This document shows positions 40,351-49,727 of a stretch of 64,000 nt of DNA, piece after piece. The stretch is from the NCBI RefSeq assembly GCF_013868135.1, contig NZ_JACEMU010000015.1, forward strand, positions 153,959 to 217,958, written 5' to 3'. Origin of the DNA: Paracoccus sp. S1E-3. Lineage in GTDB: Bacteria > Pseudomonadota > Alphaproteobacteria > Rhodobacterales > Rhodobacteraceae. The position numbers and the translations under genes are program-made. Under the pieces are notes generated by a model. It was given only the letters and a program-made list of their open reading frames with translations. It did no database searches and had not been told where the DNA came from. Numbering within the stretch: position 1 is the stretch's first letter; each line of letters opens with the position of its first letter.

Positions 40351-42276
40351 TCATTCCGCCGCATGCCGGGTGGCGAGGAAATCGGGCCGCTGGATGGGGT
40401 CAAGCTGCCCCAGACCGTCCCGGATATCGAGCGCGGCGGTGTAGAACGGCACCCCGTCCGGGTCGCTCGGCGCGGCTTCGCCGTGGAGGACCGCGAGCAC
40501 CGCCGTCTGCGGCAGACTTTCGCGCAGCACCAGATGGAAGCGCATCACGCCCTCCGTATCCAGCGCCGCCGTGGCCTCGTCCAGCAGCAGGAGGTCGGGC
40601 CTGGCCAGCAGGATCCGCGCCAGCACCAGCCGCTGTTTCTGGCCGCCCGAGAGCGTATTGCGCCAGTTGCGCCCCTGACAGAGCGGCTGATCGAGGCAAT
40701 GGATGAACTCGTCCAGTTCCACCCGCGCCAGCGCGGCTGCGACGGCTATGTCGGAATGCTGTTCGGGATGGTCGGGATAGGTCACCAGTGCCTTCAGCGT
40801 CATGCGGTCGGGAATGTCGGGATCCTGCCCGGCGAAGAACAGCCGCGCCCCCTCGCGCAGGGCGACCCGGCCCGACCCATAGGGCCAGATCCCGGCGACC
40901 GCCTTCAGAAGGCTGCTTTTGCCGCAGCCATTCTGACCGCGCAGGCAGATCCGGTCGCCCGGATACAGCCGAAGCTGCGGCACGGACAGAAAGGCCGGGG
41001 TGTCGTGGCCGCGATGGTGCAGGTGCAACCCCTCCAGCGCCAGGAGGGGACCGGCGGTCCGGTGGCTGCGTTCAAAGGCGCTGATGCCGGTCTCGGCATA
41101 GAATTCCTGCCGGCGGCGGACACGCTCGACCGCGCCGGCCAGTTCGTTCAGCCGCGCCGCATTGGCCTTCAGCGTAGCGATGGCGGGCATCACATTGATG
41201 AACCATGACACATCGCCGATCAGTTCCGCCGTCAGCTCGCCGCTGGCGGCGAAGTCACGGAAATTCAACCCCCCGGCCATGTAGGCCGGCAGGGCCGGCA
41301 GATAGGCCAGCAGCCGCGAGGAAAGGAAATTATAGACATTGGTGAACATCATGATGCCGGCGCCCAGCCAGTTCTGCTTGCCCCAGGTCTGGTCCAGTTC
41401 GGCGTAAAGCTGGCCGTTGATCCGGCTTTGCGCACGTTCCCCCCGCGCTGCGGCCATGCGGCCGACGCGGCCCAGCATGGTGCCCCATTCGCCCCGCCAG
41501 GCACCGTCGCGGCGCTGGCGCTGCACGCTGAGGCGTTCCAGAACGCGGCCCAGCTTCCAGGCGATGAAGGTGATGCAGGGGACGTAGATCGCCACCAGCA
41601 TGAGCGCCAGCAGGGCCGATCCGTAACTTCCCGGCGTGAGATCGATCCGCGCGGCCAATCCGGCGCCGAGCCAGCGCTCGGCCGCGAGGTTGGCCTGGGC
41701 GCCCCAGCGGTCTAGGAAAGGCACCGGCTGGCTGCGCTCCAGCAGCGCGGCGGCGACGAAATAGATCGATGTCACCGCCCCCCACAGCCCCATCGCCAGC
41801 CCGATGACGCCCCCATAAAGACCGTTCGAACACTCATCGACGCGCTGGTCGATGGCGTCGGGCATGCGCGGCGTGCCGTGAGGGGCCGAACGATCGCTGG
41901 TCAGATCAAGCGCGACGCGCCCGTCGGCCAGGATCGCGTCGTTGAACTGCCCGACCAGCCAGCCGCGCGCGCGCCGGTGCAGCGTGGTCGAAAGATAGTG
42001 CCGCAGGGCGATGCCGGCCGCGCGGGCGAGGAAGATGCCCAGATAGGCCACGGCGGCCAGCAGGATGATGTGTGCCGGATTGGCCTCGGGCGCGGTGATG
42101 TGGAAATTCGCCAGTGAGGCCAGGAAATCCGCGCTCGCCAGCGCCACCCAGACGCTGGCCTTGCTGAGAAGTGTGGTGATCGCAAAGATGATCGCGGTCA
42201 GAAGCCACGCCTCGCGCCACCGTTCAGACAGCCAATAGGCTGACAGAAGACCCCAGAACCCTGTTAAACGTTGCAC
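40351..42276 (-). CDS. SbmA/YddA-like ABC transporter, membrane domain fused to ATPase
   Basis: This 641-residue protein has an N-terminal membrane domain of about six helices (residues ~20-360) of the SbmA/BacA or ABCD type. Typical signatures are QFNDAILADGRVALDL and NPDQR-like IDQRVDECSNGL. The C-terminal ATPase domain has Walker A GQNGCGKSS, signature LSGGQKQR and Walker B LLLLDEATAALD. The start is a GTG with only a weak ribosome binding site (GGCAGCGTGG). YddA-type relatives are poorly characterised; SbmA/BacA take up peptides. Here the gene opens an operon with two cytoplasmic glucan hydrolases, so import or export of a glucan-related compound is possible but not shown. Confidence 0.8.
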   Translation of the reverse strand: MQRLTGFWGLLSAYWLSERWREAWLLTAIIFAITTLLSKASVWVALASADFLASLANFHITAPEANPAHIILLAAVAYLGIFLARAAGIALRHYLSTTLHRRARGWLVGQFNDAILADGRVALDLTSDRSAPHGTPRMPDAIDQRVDECSNGLYGGVIGLAMGLWGAVTSIYFVAAALLERSQPVPFLDRWGAQANLAAERWLGAGLAARIDLTPGSYGSALLALMLVAIYVPCITFIAWKLGRVLERLSVQRQRRDGAWRGEWGTMLGRVGRMAAARGERAQSRINGQLYAELDQTWGKQNWLGAGIMMFTNVYNFLSSRLLAYLPALPAYMAGGLNFRDFAASGELTAELIGDVSWFINVMPAIATLKANAARLNELAGAVERVRRRQEFYAETGISAFERSHRTAGPLLALEGLHLHHRGHDTPAFLSVPQLRLYPGDRICLRGQNGCGKSSLLKAVAGIWPYGSGRVALREGARLFFAGQDPDIPDRMTLKALVTYPDHPEQHSDIAVAAALARVELDEFIHCLDQPLCQGRNWRNTLSGGQKQRLVLARILLARPDLLLLDEATAALDTEGVMRFHLVLRESLPQTAVLAVLHGEAAPSDPDGVPFYTAALDIRDGLGQLDPIQRPDFLATRHAAE

Positions 42277-42724
42277 CCACGCTGCCCCTGTTATTATTGC
42301 CGAATAGGACTGCTCGCCCCCGCGGCGACACGCGTTCGCCAGCGGGCCGTTAACGGCTTATTTTCAGGTATGTTCCAGCCGCCTTGCGCGATTCTGCCGC
42401 GTGGCGGCCTTGCTGTATGGTTGAGCATATCAAACAAACGTATCGGCGGTAAACCGCCGATACGTTTTTCGGTTTCGGGAACGCAAACGCCGCACGGACT
42501 GTCGCAGCGGGGCAACGCTCGAACCCCGGTTCTGGCGGGTAGAATGGCGCTTTTCTGGGCGCTTTCACCGAAACTATGGTCGCGATGCGCTGGTCGCTCG
42601 CGCTGTCCGGCCGCCTGCGCAGTGGCGACGGGGCGCCCGGTCCCGCCCGGTTGACCCTGTTCGGCGTCGCCCCGAGCCGCTATAACCGCGGCGAGTTTTG
42701 TATTTTGCGATTGCCGGAGGTGAC
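42277..42724. other. Long intergenic region between the ABC gene and vgrG
   Basis: This 448-base region separates two divergent operons. No convincing protein-coding gene was seen: the short open frames have no matching ribosome binding site or recognisable product. It holds one strong hairpin with a T-run at 42436-42469 (separate entry). The ribosome binding site GGAGGTGAC for vgrG is at its right end. Base composition dips in AT-richer patches around 42415-42470. Confidence 0.7.
42436..42469 (+). terminator. Strong intrinsic terminator with no gene in front of it
   Basis: A perfect 15-bp inverted repeat (AAACGTATCGGCGGT pairing with ACCGCCGATACGTTT) with a 2-base loop is followed by TTC on the plus strand, giving five T in a row overlapping the stem end. 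It lies in the middle of the intergenic region, ahead of vgrG and behind the start of the divergent ABC gene, so no annotated gene ends at it. It may end a small RNA or act as an attenuator of vgrG. Confidence 0.75.
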
Positions 42725-44851
42725 ATGAACGCCCCCTTCAAGCAGGCCGAGCGCTTGGGCCGTCTGACAACCGCGCTGGGTCCCGATGTCCTCGGTCTGC
42801 TGCGCTTTGACGGCAGCGATTATCTCAATGACCTTTTCGAATACCGGGTCGAGGCGCTGGCGGCGCGCGACGATCTGGATTTCGACGCGCTTGTCGGCAC
42901 CCATGCCACCGTCGAGATCGAGGCCCATGACCGGATGCGGCCTTTCGACGGCATCGTCACCCAGGTCCGCTGGGCCGGTGTGGGCGAGAACGGGCATCGC
43001 TATGATCTGACCTTGCGGCCATGGTTCTGGCTGGCCGGGCGGCGCCGCAACCAGCGGATTTTTCACGACAGGACGGTGGTCGAGATCCTGCAGGAACTGC
43101 TGGCCGATTATGCCGGGCTGGGCGCGCCGGCGGTGCAGTTCCTGTTGTCGCGGGACTATCCGCAGCTGGAATATACCGTTCAATACCGCGAATCCGATCT
43201 GGATTTCGCCCGCCGCCAGATGGAGCGGGCTGGCATCAGCTTTCATTTCCGCCATGCCCCCGGCAGCCACACGCTGGTGCTGACCGATGACGTTCTGGCA
43301 CATGACGATGTCGGCGCCCGCCCCTTCAAGCGCTATGACGGCCACCACCAGTATGAACAGGAGCATTTCTGGGAATGGGCGCCCGAGCGTAACCTGACCA
43401 CCGGCGGAGTCCGGCTGATCGATTACAACTTCAAGAAGCCCCATCAGTCGATGGAAGCGAATTTCCTGGGCGACGCCGTCCATCCGCAGGGCCAGATCGA
43501 GAGCTTCGATTATCCGGGCGACTATCTGGCGCAGGATGTGGGCAAGCTGGTGGCGGGGTTGAGGACCGATCAGGAACGCGGTGCCGACCGGCGCAACCGG
43601 GCGGTGGGCGATTGCGTCAGCCTCGGGTCGGGGATGCGGGTGGCCTTGGCCGGGGATCGTGTGCCCGGTCTGGGCGAGACCTATCTGTGCCTCTCGGCGA
43701 GCCATCATTTCGTGTCGGAAGCTTACGGCTCGGGCGGGCAGGGCAGCGACGGCTACAGCTTTGCCGGTTCCTACGTCTTGATGCCTGACACCGCGCCCAT
43801 GGCGCCGCCGCGCCGGACGGCCGCCGCGCTGGTGCAGGGGCCGCAGACCGCGATGGTTGTCGGCGAGGGCGAGATCGACTGCGACGAATATGGCCGCATT
43901 CTGGTCAAGTTCCACTGGGATCTGGCGAATGCCTATTCCATGCGCTGCCGGGTCAGCCAGAACTGGGCCGGCGGCGGCTGGGGTGGTATGGTCATCCCCC
44001 GCATCGGCATGGAGGTGCTGGTCGAGTTCCTGGAAGGCGATCCCGACAAGCCGGTCGTCGTGGGCAACGTCTTCAACGGCATGAACGACGCACCCTATCC
44101 GCTGCCCGAAAACAAGACCAAGATGGTGATGCGCTCGCAGACGCATCAGGGCAGCGGCTTCAACGAACTCAGCTTCGAAGACCAGTCCGGGCGCGAGGAA
44201 ATCTACATGCATGGTCAGAAGGATCATCGGGTGACGATCCTGAACGACCAGAACCAGAATATCGGCCATGACCGGTCGAAGACGATCGGCAACGACCAGA
44301 CGGAAACGGTCGGCAACAACAAGACCATCACCGTCGGCAGCAACCACACCGAAACCATCTCCGCCAACAAGACGCTGAGCGTCGGCGGCAATCACAGCGA
44401 GACCGTGACCGGCAACATGTCGGTCAGCGTTACCCAGAATCGCAGCGAGAGCGTCAGCGGGGCGCGCACTCTCAGCGTCACCGGCAATGATTCGACCACC
44501 GTGTCCAAAGGCAACCACGCGCTGACGGTCGACACCGGCAGCCAGACCACCACCGTCAAGACCGGCGAGCGGCGGGTCTCGGTTCTGGCGGCCGGTCAGT
44601 ACACGACGGTGAAGCAGGATATCATCACCGTGTCGGAAGCGGGCGCGGTCTCGATCAAGGCGGCGACCGGGATCGTTCTGGAAGCGCCGAGCATCCTGCT
44701 GAAGGCCGATGCGAACAACTTCATCCAGGTCTCGAAGGGCCAGGTCATCATCGAGGGGGCAGAGACCTATGTGAACCCCCGCGAGACCGCCCCCGATACC
44801 AGCGGCTCGGCCCCCTCGGGCGGCGGCCCGCAGGCCGTTGCCGTGGAGTGA
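42725..44851 (+). CDS. vgrG: Type VI secretion spike protein VgrG
   Basis: This 708-residue VgrG/Tss I spike protein trimerises at the tip of the Hcp tube. The N-terminal ~450 residues form the gp27-like part (LLRFDGSDYLNDLFEYRVEA; YRESDLDFARRQMERAGISF). The gp5-like OB domain follows (NWAGGGWGGMVIPRIGMEVLVEFLEGDPDKP). A beta-helix needle with short repeated units of the type NHTETI/NKTLSVGGNHSETV runs from about residue 510 to 620. The C-terminus ends in a Pro/Ser/Gly tail, with no added effector domain. The start at 42725 has GGAGGTGAC directly upstream. It is followed by the chaperone and Rhs genes, whose effector it should carry. No other T6SS structural genes lie in the window. Confidence 0.95.
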   Translation: MNAPFKQAERLGRLTTALGPDVLGLLRFDGSDYLNDLFEYRVEALAARDDLDFDALVGTHATVEIEAHDRMRPFDGIVTQVRWAGVGENGHRYDLTLRPWFWLAGRRRNQRIFHDRTVVEILQELLADYAGLGAPAVQFLLSRDYPQLEYTVQYRESDLDFARRQMERAGISFHFRHAPGSHTLVLTDDVLAHDDVGARPFKRYDGHHQYEQEHFWEWAPERNLTTGGVRLIDYNFKKPHQSMEANFLGDAVHPQGQIESFDYPGDYLAQDVGKLVAGLRTDQERGADRRNRAVGDCVSLGSGMRVALAGDRVPGLGETYLCLSASHHFVSEAYGSGGQGSDGYSFAGSYVLMPDTAPMAPPRRTAAALVQGPQTAMVVGEGEIDCDEYGRILVKFHWDLANAYSMRCRVSQNWAGGGWGGMVIPRIGMEVLVEFLEGDPDKPVVVGNVFNGMNDAPYPLPENKTKMVMRSQTHQGSGFNELSFEDQSGREEIYMHGQKDHRVTILNDQNQNIGHDRSKTIGNDQTETVGNNKTITVGSNHTETISANKTLSVGGNHSETVTGNMSVSVTQNRSESVSGARTLSVTGNDSTTVSKGNHALTVDTGSQTTTVKTGERRVSVLAAGQYTTVKQDIITVSEAGAVSIKAATGIVLEAPSILLKADANNFIQVSKGQVIIEGAETYVNPRETAPDTSGSAPSGGGPQAVAVE

Positions 44852-44912
44852 TCCGCACCCGCGCCGCAAGATCCGCATCCTCGTCGACACCCGACCTCAT
44901 CAAAGAGCCGCC

Positions 44913-45350
44913 ATGTCCGTTTGCCTGATCGACAATTTCACCCTGGCCATTCCCGACGGATGGGCCGACCGCAGCATGATTACCTGGGTCGCGCCGCCGA
45001 AGCCCAGCTACAAGGTGTTGCCAAACCTGCTCTGCTCCAAGGGCGAATTGCAGAACGGCGAGGATCTCGACAAGTTCGTGAACCGGCAGCTGAAGGAGCT
45101 GATGGGGCGGGTCAAGAATTTCGATCTCATCAGCCGGCAGCAGACCAGCTTCGGCGGCGTCCCGGCGGTCGAACTGAGCTTCACCATGCGCCCGCAGGGC
45201 GTGATGCTGCAGCAAAAGCAGCTGTTCTTCCAGACCGACCTGAATTCGCCCATCGTGCAGACCGTCGTGCTGACCGCCGCGCGTGACAATTTCGAGGAGC
45301 TGACCCCGGTTTTCGACGAGATCCTGAACTCCGTCAGCTGGACACGGTAA
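44913..45350 (+). CDS. T6SS effector chaperone, Eag/DcrB family (DUF1795)
   Basis: This 145-residue cytoplasmic protein has the DUF1795 (DcrB-like) fold. Typical features are FTLAIPDGWADRS near the start, LDKFVNRQLKEL in the middle, GGVPAVELSFT and the closing ILNSVSW. Eag chaperones bind the hydrophobic N-terminal helices of PAAR/Rhs effectors and load them on VgrG. The following Rhs protein has exactly such N-terminal helices. The start at 44913 gives the normal length. The rhs start is 6 bases after its stop. Confidence 0.9.
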   Translation: MSVCLIDNFTLAIPDGWADRSMITWVAPPKPSYKVLPNLLCSKGELQNGEDLDKFVNRQLKELMGRVKNFDLISRQQTSFGGVPAVELSFTMRPQGVMLQQKQLFFQTDLNSPIVQTVVLTAARDNFEELTPVFDEILNSVSWTR

Positions 45351-45356
45351 GGCCTG

Positions 45357-48300
45357 ATGCCCGCCGCCCTCGCAGCCGCCCATATCGGGCACGAGATCGA
45401 ACACAGCTCGGCCATGTTCGGCTTCCTGATGGGGGCGCTTGTCGGGCTGGCGGCGGCGGTGGCGGTGGTGGCGATCGTCGGCACCGGCGGCGCTGCGCTG
45501 GGGGTGATCGCTGCTGTGGGCGGGATCGTGGCCGCCACCGGCGGGGGCGCGTTGACAGGCATGCGACTGGGGCAGCTGGCCAAAAGCCCCAAGGGACCGA
45601 TTTCGACCGGGTCGTCGAACGTGTTTTACGGCCCCGCCCGCATCGCCGCCGCCCGTGCGGTGATCGATACGGTCGACTGCCAGAACCATGGCAAGAAGCG
45701 GCTGGCCACCGGCAGCGACAGCGTCTTTCTGAACGAATATCCCGCCGTTCGGAACGAGGATGTTTCGGAATGCGACGGCACGGTCAAATCCGACATCGAC
45801 CATATCTTCATCGGCGCCGAGACCGCCCAATACCTGGAAATCCAGTCCGAAGTTCCGCAATGGATGGTCGATGTCGCCATGGGCATGGTGATCGGCGGCG
45901 CCGCGGTGGCTCTGGTCTTCGGGGCCGCCGCCGCCTTCGTCGCCGGTGGCATCTGCAGCCTGTTGACCTTCGGTGCCAGTGCGATCGGCGGCATTGTCGG
46001 CTCCGCAATTCTCGCTCCGATCGGGGGGCAGATCGGGGGGGCGCTGTTCGGCGAAGCCGGTGCCATCATCGGCGAGGAGCTGTTCGGCATGATCGGCGGT
46101 GGTCTGGGGGGCCGGGTCGCGAACGGCTTCCGCAACCGGATGTTCTCGGGCCACCCGGTCGATGTCGCCTCGGGCGAGCTGTTCACCAAACAGGTCGATT
46201 TCACCATCTCGGGCCTGATCGAGATCGAATGGACCCGGCTGTGGCTGTCCTCGTCCAGCCAGAACGGCCAGTTGGGGCGCAAATGGCATCACCCGCTGGA
46301 CATGGCGCTGGCGCCTGCGCGCGGCTGTAACCTGCTGCGGGTCGAGGAAGGACGCCTGGTCATGCTGCCCGACCTGGAACCGGGGCAGAGCTTCTATCAC
46401 CGCGCCGAAAAGCTGGTGGCAACCTGCCGGGGCGCCGATGACTGGGTGATCCGGCTGGAAAACGGACTGGACTTCCTGCTGGGACCGGCGCCCGCGGGAG
46501 CGGGCCAGTTGCAACTGAACCGGGTGGAGGACGGCAATGGCAACCATGTCACCCTCGACCATGACGCCGGCGGGAACCTGACCCGCGTCACCGGCACCGA
46601 TGGCATCGTCTATCTGTTCACGCTGGACGCGACAGGCCGCTTCGCTTCGGTGGCGCGCAGCGACGGTACCGAACAGCAGTTGCTGGTCGAATATCGCTAT
46701 GACCAGCATGGCGACCTGATCGCAACCGCCGATCCGCTGGGCGCGCAGGAACGTTATGCCTATCGCAGCCACCTGCTGGTGAAGGAGACCCTGCGGGGTG
46801 GATTGTCCTATCACTTCGAATGGGACGACACCGCCCGTGGCACCGAGGCGCGCTGCATCCGCACCTGGGGCGATGGCAATCTGTTCTGGCGCAGTTTCGA
46901 ATTCGACCCGGCTCAGCGCGTCACTCGTGTCATGACCGGCACCGGTGCGGTCGAGATCTTCGGCTATGACCAATATGGGCTTGTCACCCATGTCACCGGC
47001 CCGTCCGGACAGAAATCCGTGATGGAATACAACCGCTTCGCCGAGATCCTGCGGATCCGCGACGCGAATGGCGCCGAAACCCGCTGGGGGCGGGACGCAT
47101 TCGGCCGGACGATCGAACTGACCGATCGCGCCGGCGCGGTCACCCGCATCAGCTATGCCAGCGACGACCCGTTGAGCCGCAAGTTCGGCAAGGTCGGATC
47201 GGAGCAGGATGCGCTGGGACACGCCACCGAGCGCGATTACGACCCGCGCGGCAACATGGTCCAGTTCACCGACCGCGACGGCTATACGGTCCGGCTGCTG
47301 CGCGATCCCCGCGGGCTGCTGCTGAATGTGCAGGACTCCGAGGGGACGCTCGGCCGCTATTCCTGGAGCGGGGCCGGTTATCTGCAAGCCGAACGCACCC
47401 CCGCCGGCGGCGTCATCAGCTATGAACGCGACCGCTTCGGCCGCCTGATCGCCGAGCAGATCGAGGGGCAGGACCCCGTGCGCTACGCATATGACGCCTG
47501 CGACCGGGTGATCGAAGCCCGCCGGGCGGATGGCAGTCGCACCCGGACCGCCTATGACGCGGCCGGCAACGTGGCCGAGATTCGCGACTCGCGCGGGGCG
47601 GTCTGGCGCTGGAACTGGCGCGGCCTGTCGCTGCCGGTGCTGAGGATCAACCCCGACGGCAGCCGCATGACGTATGAATACGATACCGAAATGCGCCTCG
47701 CCACGCTGACCAACGAGGTCGGCGATGTCTACCGGCTGGAATACGATCTGAACGGCAACATGATCGCCGAGACGACCTATGACGGGCGCCGGATGGAATA
47801 TGGCTATGATCCGGCGGGTGAACTGGTGTCGATGCGTGACGGGCATCGTCACCACCGCTATCAGCGCGACCCGATGGGGCGGCTGCTGCATTCCGAAAGC
47901 AGCGATGGCGGCTGGGCGCGATTTGGCTATGACCTGCTGGGCCGGATGAACGCCGCCGACAACCCTGCGCGCCGCCTGCGCTATACCCATGATCCGGTCG
48001 GCCGGGTGCTGTCCGAGACGCAGGGCGGGGCCGAGCTGCTGCACAGCTATGCCGAACGCGGGATGCGCCTGACCACCGTGCTGCCCGATGGCCGCTTCAT
48101 CCGCTACGGCCATGACCGGAACAACGCGCTCGATGCCATCCATTACGGCGACCGGCGGATTGTCGATATCCGCCGCGACCGGATTGGGCGCGAGCTGCAC
48201 CGGCAGGCCGGCGCCATCGCGCGCCAGACCGATTATGACCCGCAGGGCCGGATCCGCCGGCAGGCGGCCTACCGCACCACCACGCGCGAGCAGGTCTTCG

Positions 48301-49712
48301 CCCGCGGCTACAATTATGACAGCGTATCGAACATCACCTCGATCGAGGACGCGACGCGTGGCGAATTCGCCTTCCGCTATGACGAACGCGACCGTCTGCG
48401 CAGCGCGGCCTCGGCCGATCAGGAGGAGCGTTTCGGCTTCGATCCCGCCAACACGGTGCTGGTCGGCGTGGAAAATCCGCGCGACGCCTCGGTCGAGCGC
48501 GGGCTGCTGCGGATGCGCGGGGATTGCCACTATGACTATGACGATGCCGGGAACCGTATCGCCATGCGGCGCGGGCAGGGCGGGGCGCATCAGTTCCACT
48601 ATGTCTACAATGACGACAATCGCCTGATCGAGGTCCACGAGACCCGTGGCCGCACCCAACGCCACACCCGTTTCACCTATGACGCGCTTGGCCGCCGCGT
48701 CAGCAAGGCCCATCGCGAGATCATCGCGGCGGCGAATACCCCGACCGCCCCCGGCACCGACAGCAGCGCTGAGCTGGTCCGCGACGACACCATCTGGTTC
48801 CTCTGGAACGGCCCGGTCCTGCTGGCCGAGGGGCGTGGCGGTGGCGAGGGGGCAGCCGACCCGCTGGCCATCGTCTATGTTCACGAACCCGGAAGCTTCC
48901 GCCCCGCCGCCCAGATCCGCCGCCACTCGGCCGCCGAGGAGGCGCGGGTGCTGATCTACTGGTTGGATCATCTGGGCACCCCGCAGGAACTTTCGAACGA
49001 AAACGGCGAACTTGTCTGGCAGGTCTCGCTGAAGGCCTGGGGTGGCGTCGACCGCATGCTTATCGAGCGGGTCGAACAGAACCTTCGCTTCCAGGGCCAG
49101 TACCACGACGTCGAGACCGGCCTGCATTACAACCGCTTCCGCCACTATGATCCGGCGGCGGGGATCTATCTGAACCAGGATCCGCTGGGGCTGCTGGGCG
49201 GCGCGAATATCTATGCCTATCCGACGGATCCGCTGTCCGGGATCGACCCGTTCGGTCTGGTCGAACTGGATTACCGGGGCGCCGGCGGCCAAGGATATGA
49301 CATCTATGGCCTGGGTGAGTTCGACGAAAATGGCAAGTTGATACGGACCGTCTATGTCGGCCAAACCGAGAGCCAGCGATATACCGATCGCATGCAGGAG
49401 CACCGGGACTCGGGCAGATTGCACGGCGGCCTGCGCCCATATCGGATCGCCCATGCCGACACCTATGCCGAGGCGCGCGGTGCCGAGCAGTATCACATGG
49501 AAAACGCCAATGGTGGCAAGGGAACGCTGGACACGTCACAGCGCGGCGGCTGGTATGATGAAGCCAAGGGGCAAAGATATGGTCCGGGGATGGAAGCCAA
49601 TCGCGTGGGCTCTTTCGACAGGAGCCGCACTGACCCCCGCGGAACCGCGTTCAACAAGGGTTACGACAAGGAAAGAGAGCGCGTCGCCAAGACGACCAGG
49701 ACCTGTAGCTAA
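45357..49712 (+). CDS. PAAR-Rhs type VI effector with predicted GIY-YIG (URI) nuclease tip
   Basis: The protein has 1451 residues. It begins with a hydrophobic segment (about 20-68), then a PAAR domain (about 80-160; SSNVFYGPARIAAAR ... CQNHGKKRLATGSDSVFLN). A second long hydrophobic segment follows (about 170-260), the architecture that needs an Eag chaperone. A large YD-repeat Rhs shell spans ~270-1300 and ends in the paired motifs NQDPLGL and GIDPFGL (D1297-L1301). The last 150 residues are the toxin tip: DIYGLGEF, VYVGQTE (Y1333), R1345, H1349, E1377 and N1383 fit the GIY-YIG/URI nuclease pattern. The tip DNA is visibly richer in A and T than the Rhs core, a sign of tip exchange. Start choice: ATG 6 bases after the chaperone gene. 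Confidence 0.9.
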   Translation: MPAALAAAHIGHEIEHSSAMFGFLMGALVGLAAAVAVVAIVGTGGAALGVIAAVGGIVAATGGGALTGMRLGQLAKSPKGPISTGSSNVFYGPARIAAARAVIDTVDCQNHGKKRLATGSDSVFLNEYPAVRNEDVSECDGTVKSDIDHIFIGAETAQYLEIQSEVPQWMVDVAMGMVIGGAAVALVFGAAAAFVAGGICSLLTFGASAIGGIVGSAILAPIGGQIGGALFGEAGAIIGEELFGMIGGGLGGRVANGFRNRMFSGHPVDVASGELFTKQVDFTISGLIEIEWTRLWLSSSSQNGQLGRKWHHPLDMALAPARGCNLLRVEEGRLVMLPDLEPGQSFYHRAEKLVATCRGADDWVIRLENGLDFLLGPAPAGAGQLQLNRVEDGNGNHVTLDHDAGGNLTRVTGTDGIVYLFTLDATGRFASVARSDGTEQQLLVEYRYDQHGDLIATADPLGAQERYAYRSHLLVKETLRGGLSYHFEWDDTARGTEARCIRTWGDGNLFWRSFEFDPAQRVTRVMTGTGAVEIFGYDQYGLVTHVTGPSGQKSVMEYNRFAEILRIRDANGAETRWGRDAFGRTIELTDRAGAVTRISYASDDPLSRKFGKVGSEQDALGHATERDYDPRGNMVQFTDRDGYTVRLLRDPRGLLLNVQDSEGTLGRYSWSGAGYLQAERTPAGGVISYERDRFGRLIAEQIEGQDPVRYAYDACDRVIEARRADGSRTRTAYDAAGNVAEIRDSRGAVWRWNWRGLSLPVLRINPDGSRMTYEYDTEMRLATLTNEVGDVYRLEYDLNGNMIAETTYDGRRMEYGYDPAGELVSMRDGHRHHRYQRDPMGRLLHSESSDGGWARFGYDLLGRMNAADNPARRLRYTHDPVGRVLSETQGGAELLHSYAERGMRLTTVLPDGRFIRYGHDRNNALDAIHYGDRRIVDIRRDRIGRELHRQAGAIARQTDYDPQGRIRRQAAYRTTTREQVFARGYNYDSVSNITSIEDATRGEFAFRYDERDRLRSAASADQEERFGFDPANTVLVGVENPRDASVERGLLRMRGDCHYDYDDAGNRIAMRRGQGGAHQFHYVYNDDNRLIEVHETRGRTQRHTRFTYDALGRRVSKAHREIIAAANTPTAPGTDSSAELVRDDTIWFLWNGPVLLAEGRGGGEGAADPLAIVYVHEPGSFRPAAQIRRHSAAEEARVLIYWLDHLGTPQELSNENGELVWQVSLKAWGGVDRMLIERVEQNLRFQGQYHDVETGLHYNRFRHYDPAAGIYLNQDPLGLLGGANIYAYPTDPLSGIDPFGLVELDYRGAGGQGYDIYGLGEFDENGKLIRTVYVGQTESQRYTDRMQEHRDSGRLHGGLRPYRIAHADTYAEARGAEQYHMENANGGKGTLDTSQRGGWYDEAKGQRYGPGMEANRVGSFDRSRTDPRGTAFNKGYDKERERVAKTTRTCS

Positions 49713-49727
49713 CCGAAGGGTGACCCC

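Noticed and set aside
44200..44620. Short repeated units in the DNA of vgrG that could look like a repeat array
   Set aside because: They encode the beta-helix needle repeats of VgrG, keep the frame and vary at the DNA level; not a CRISPR or mobile repeat.
46500..49200. Recurring Tyr-Asp codon patterns across rhs
   Set aside because: These are YD repeats of the Rhs shell, a known protein feature, not DNA repeats.
44748..49496. A very long open frame on the minus strand opposite rhs (over 1500 codons)
   Set aside because: It mirrors the YD-repeat gene, has no recognisable domains, and long antisense frames are expected opposite GC-rich coding DNA.
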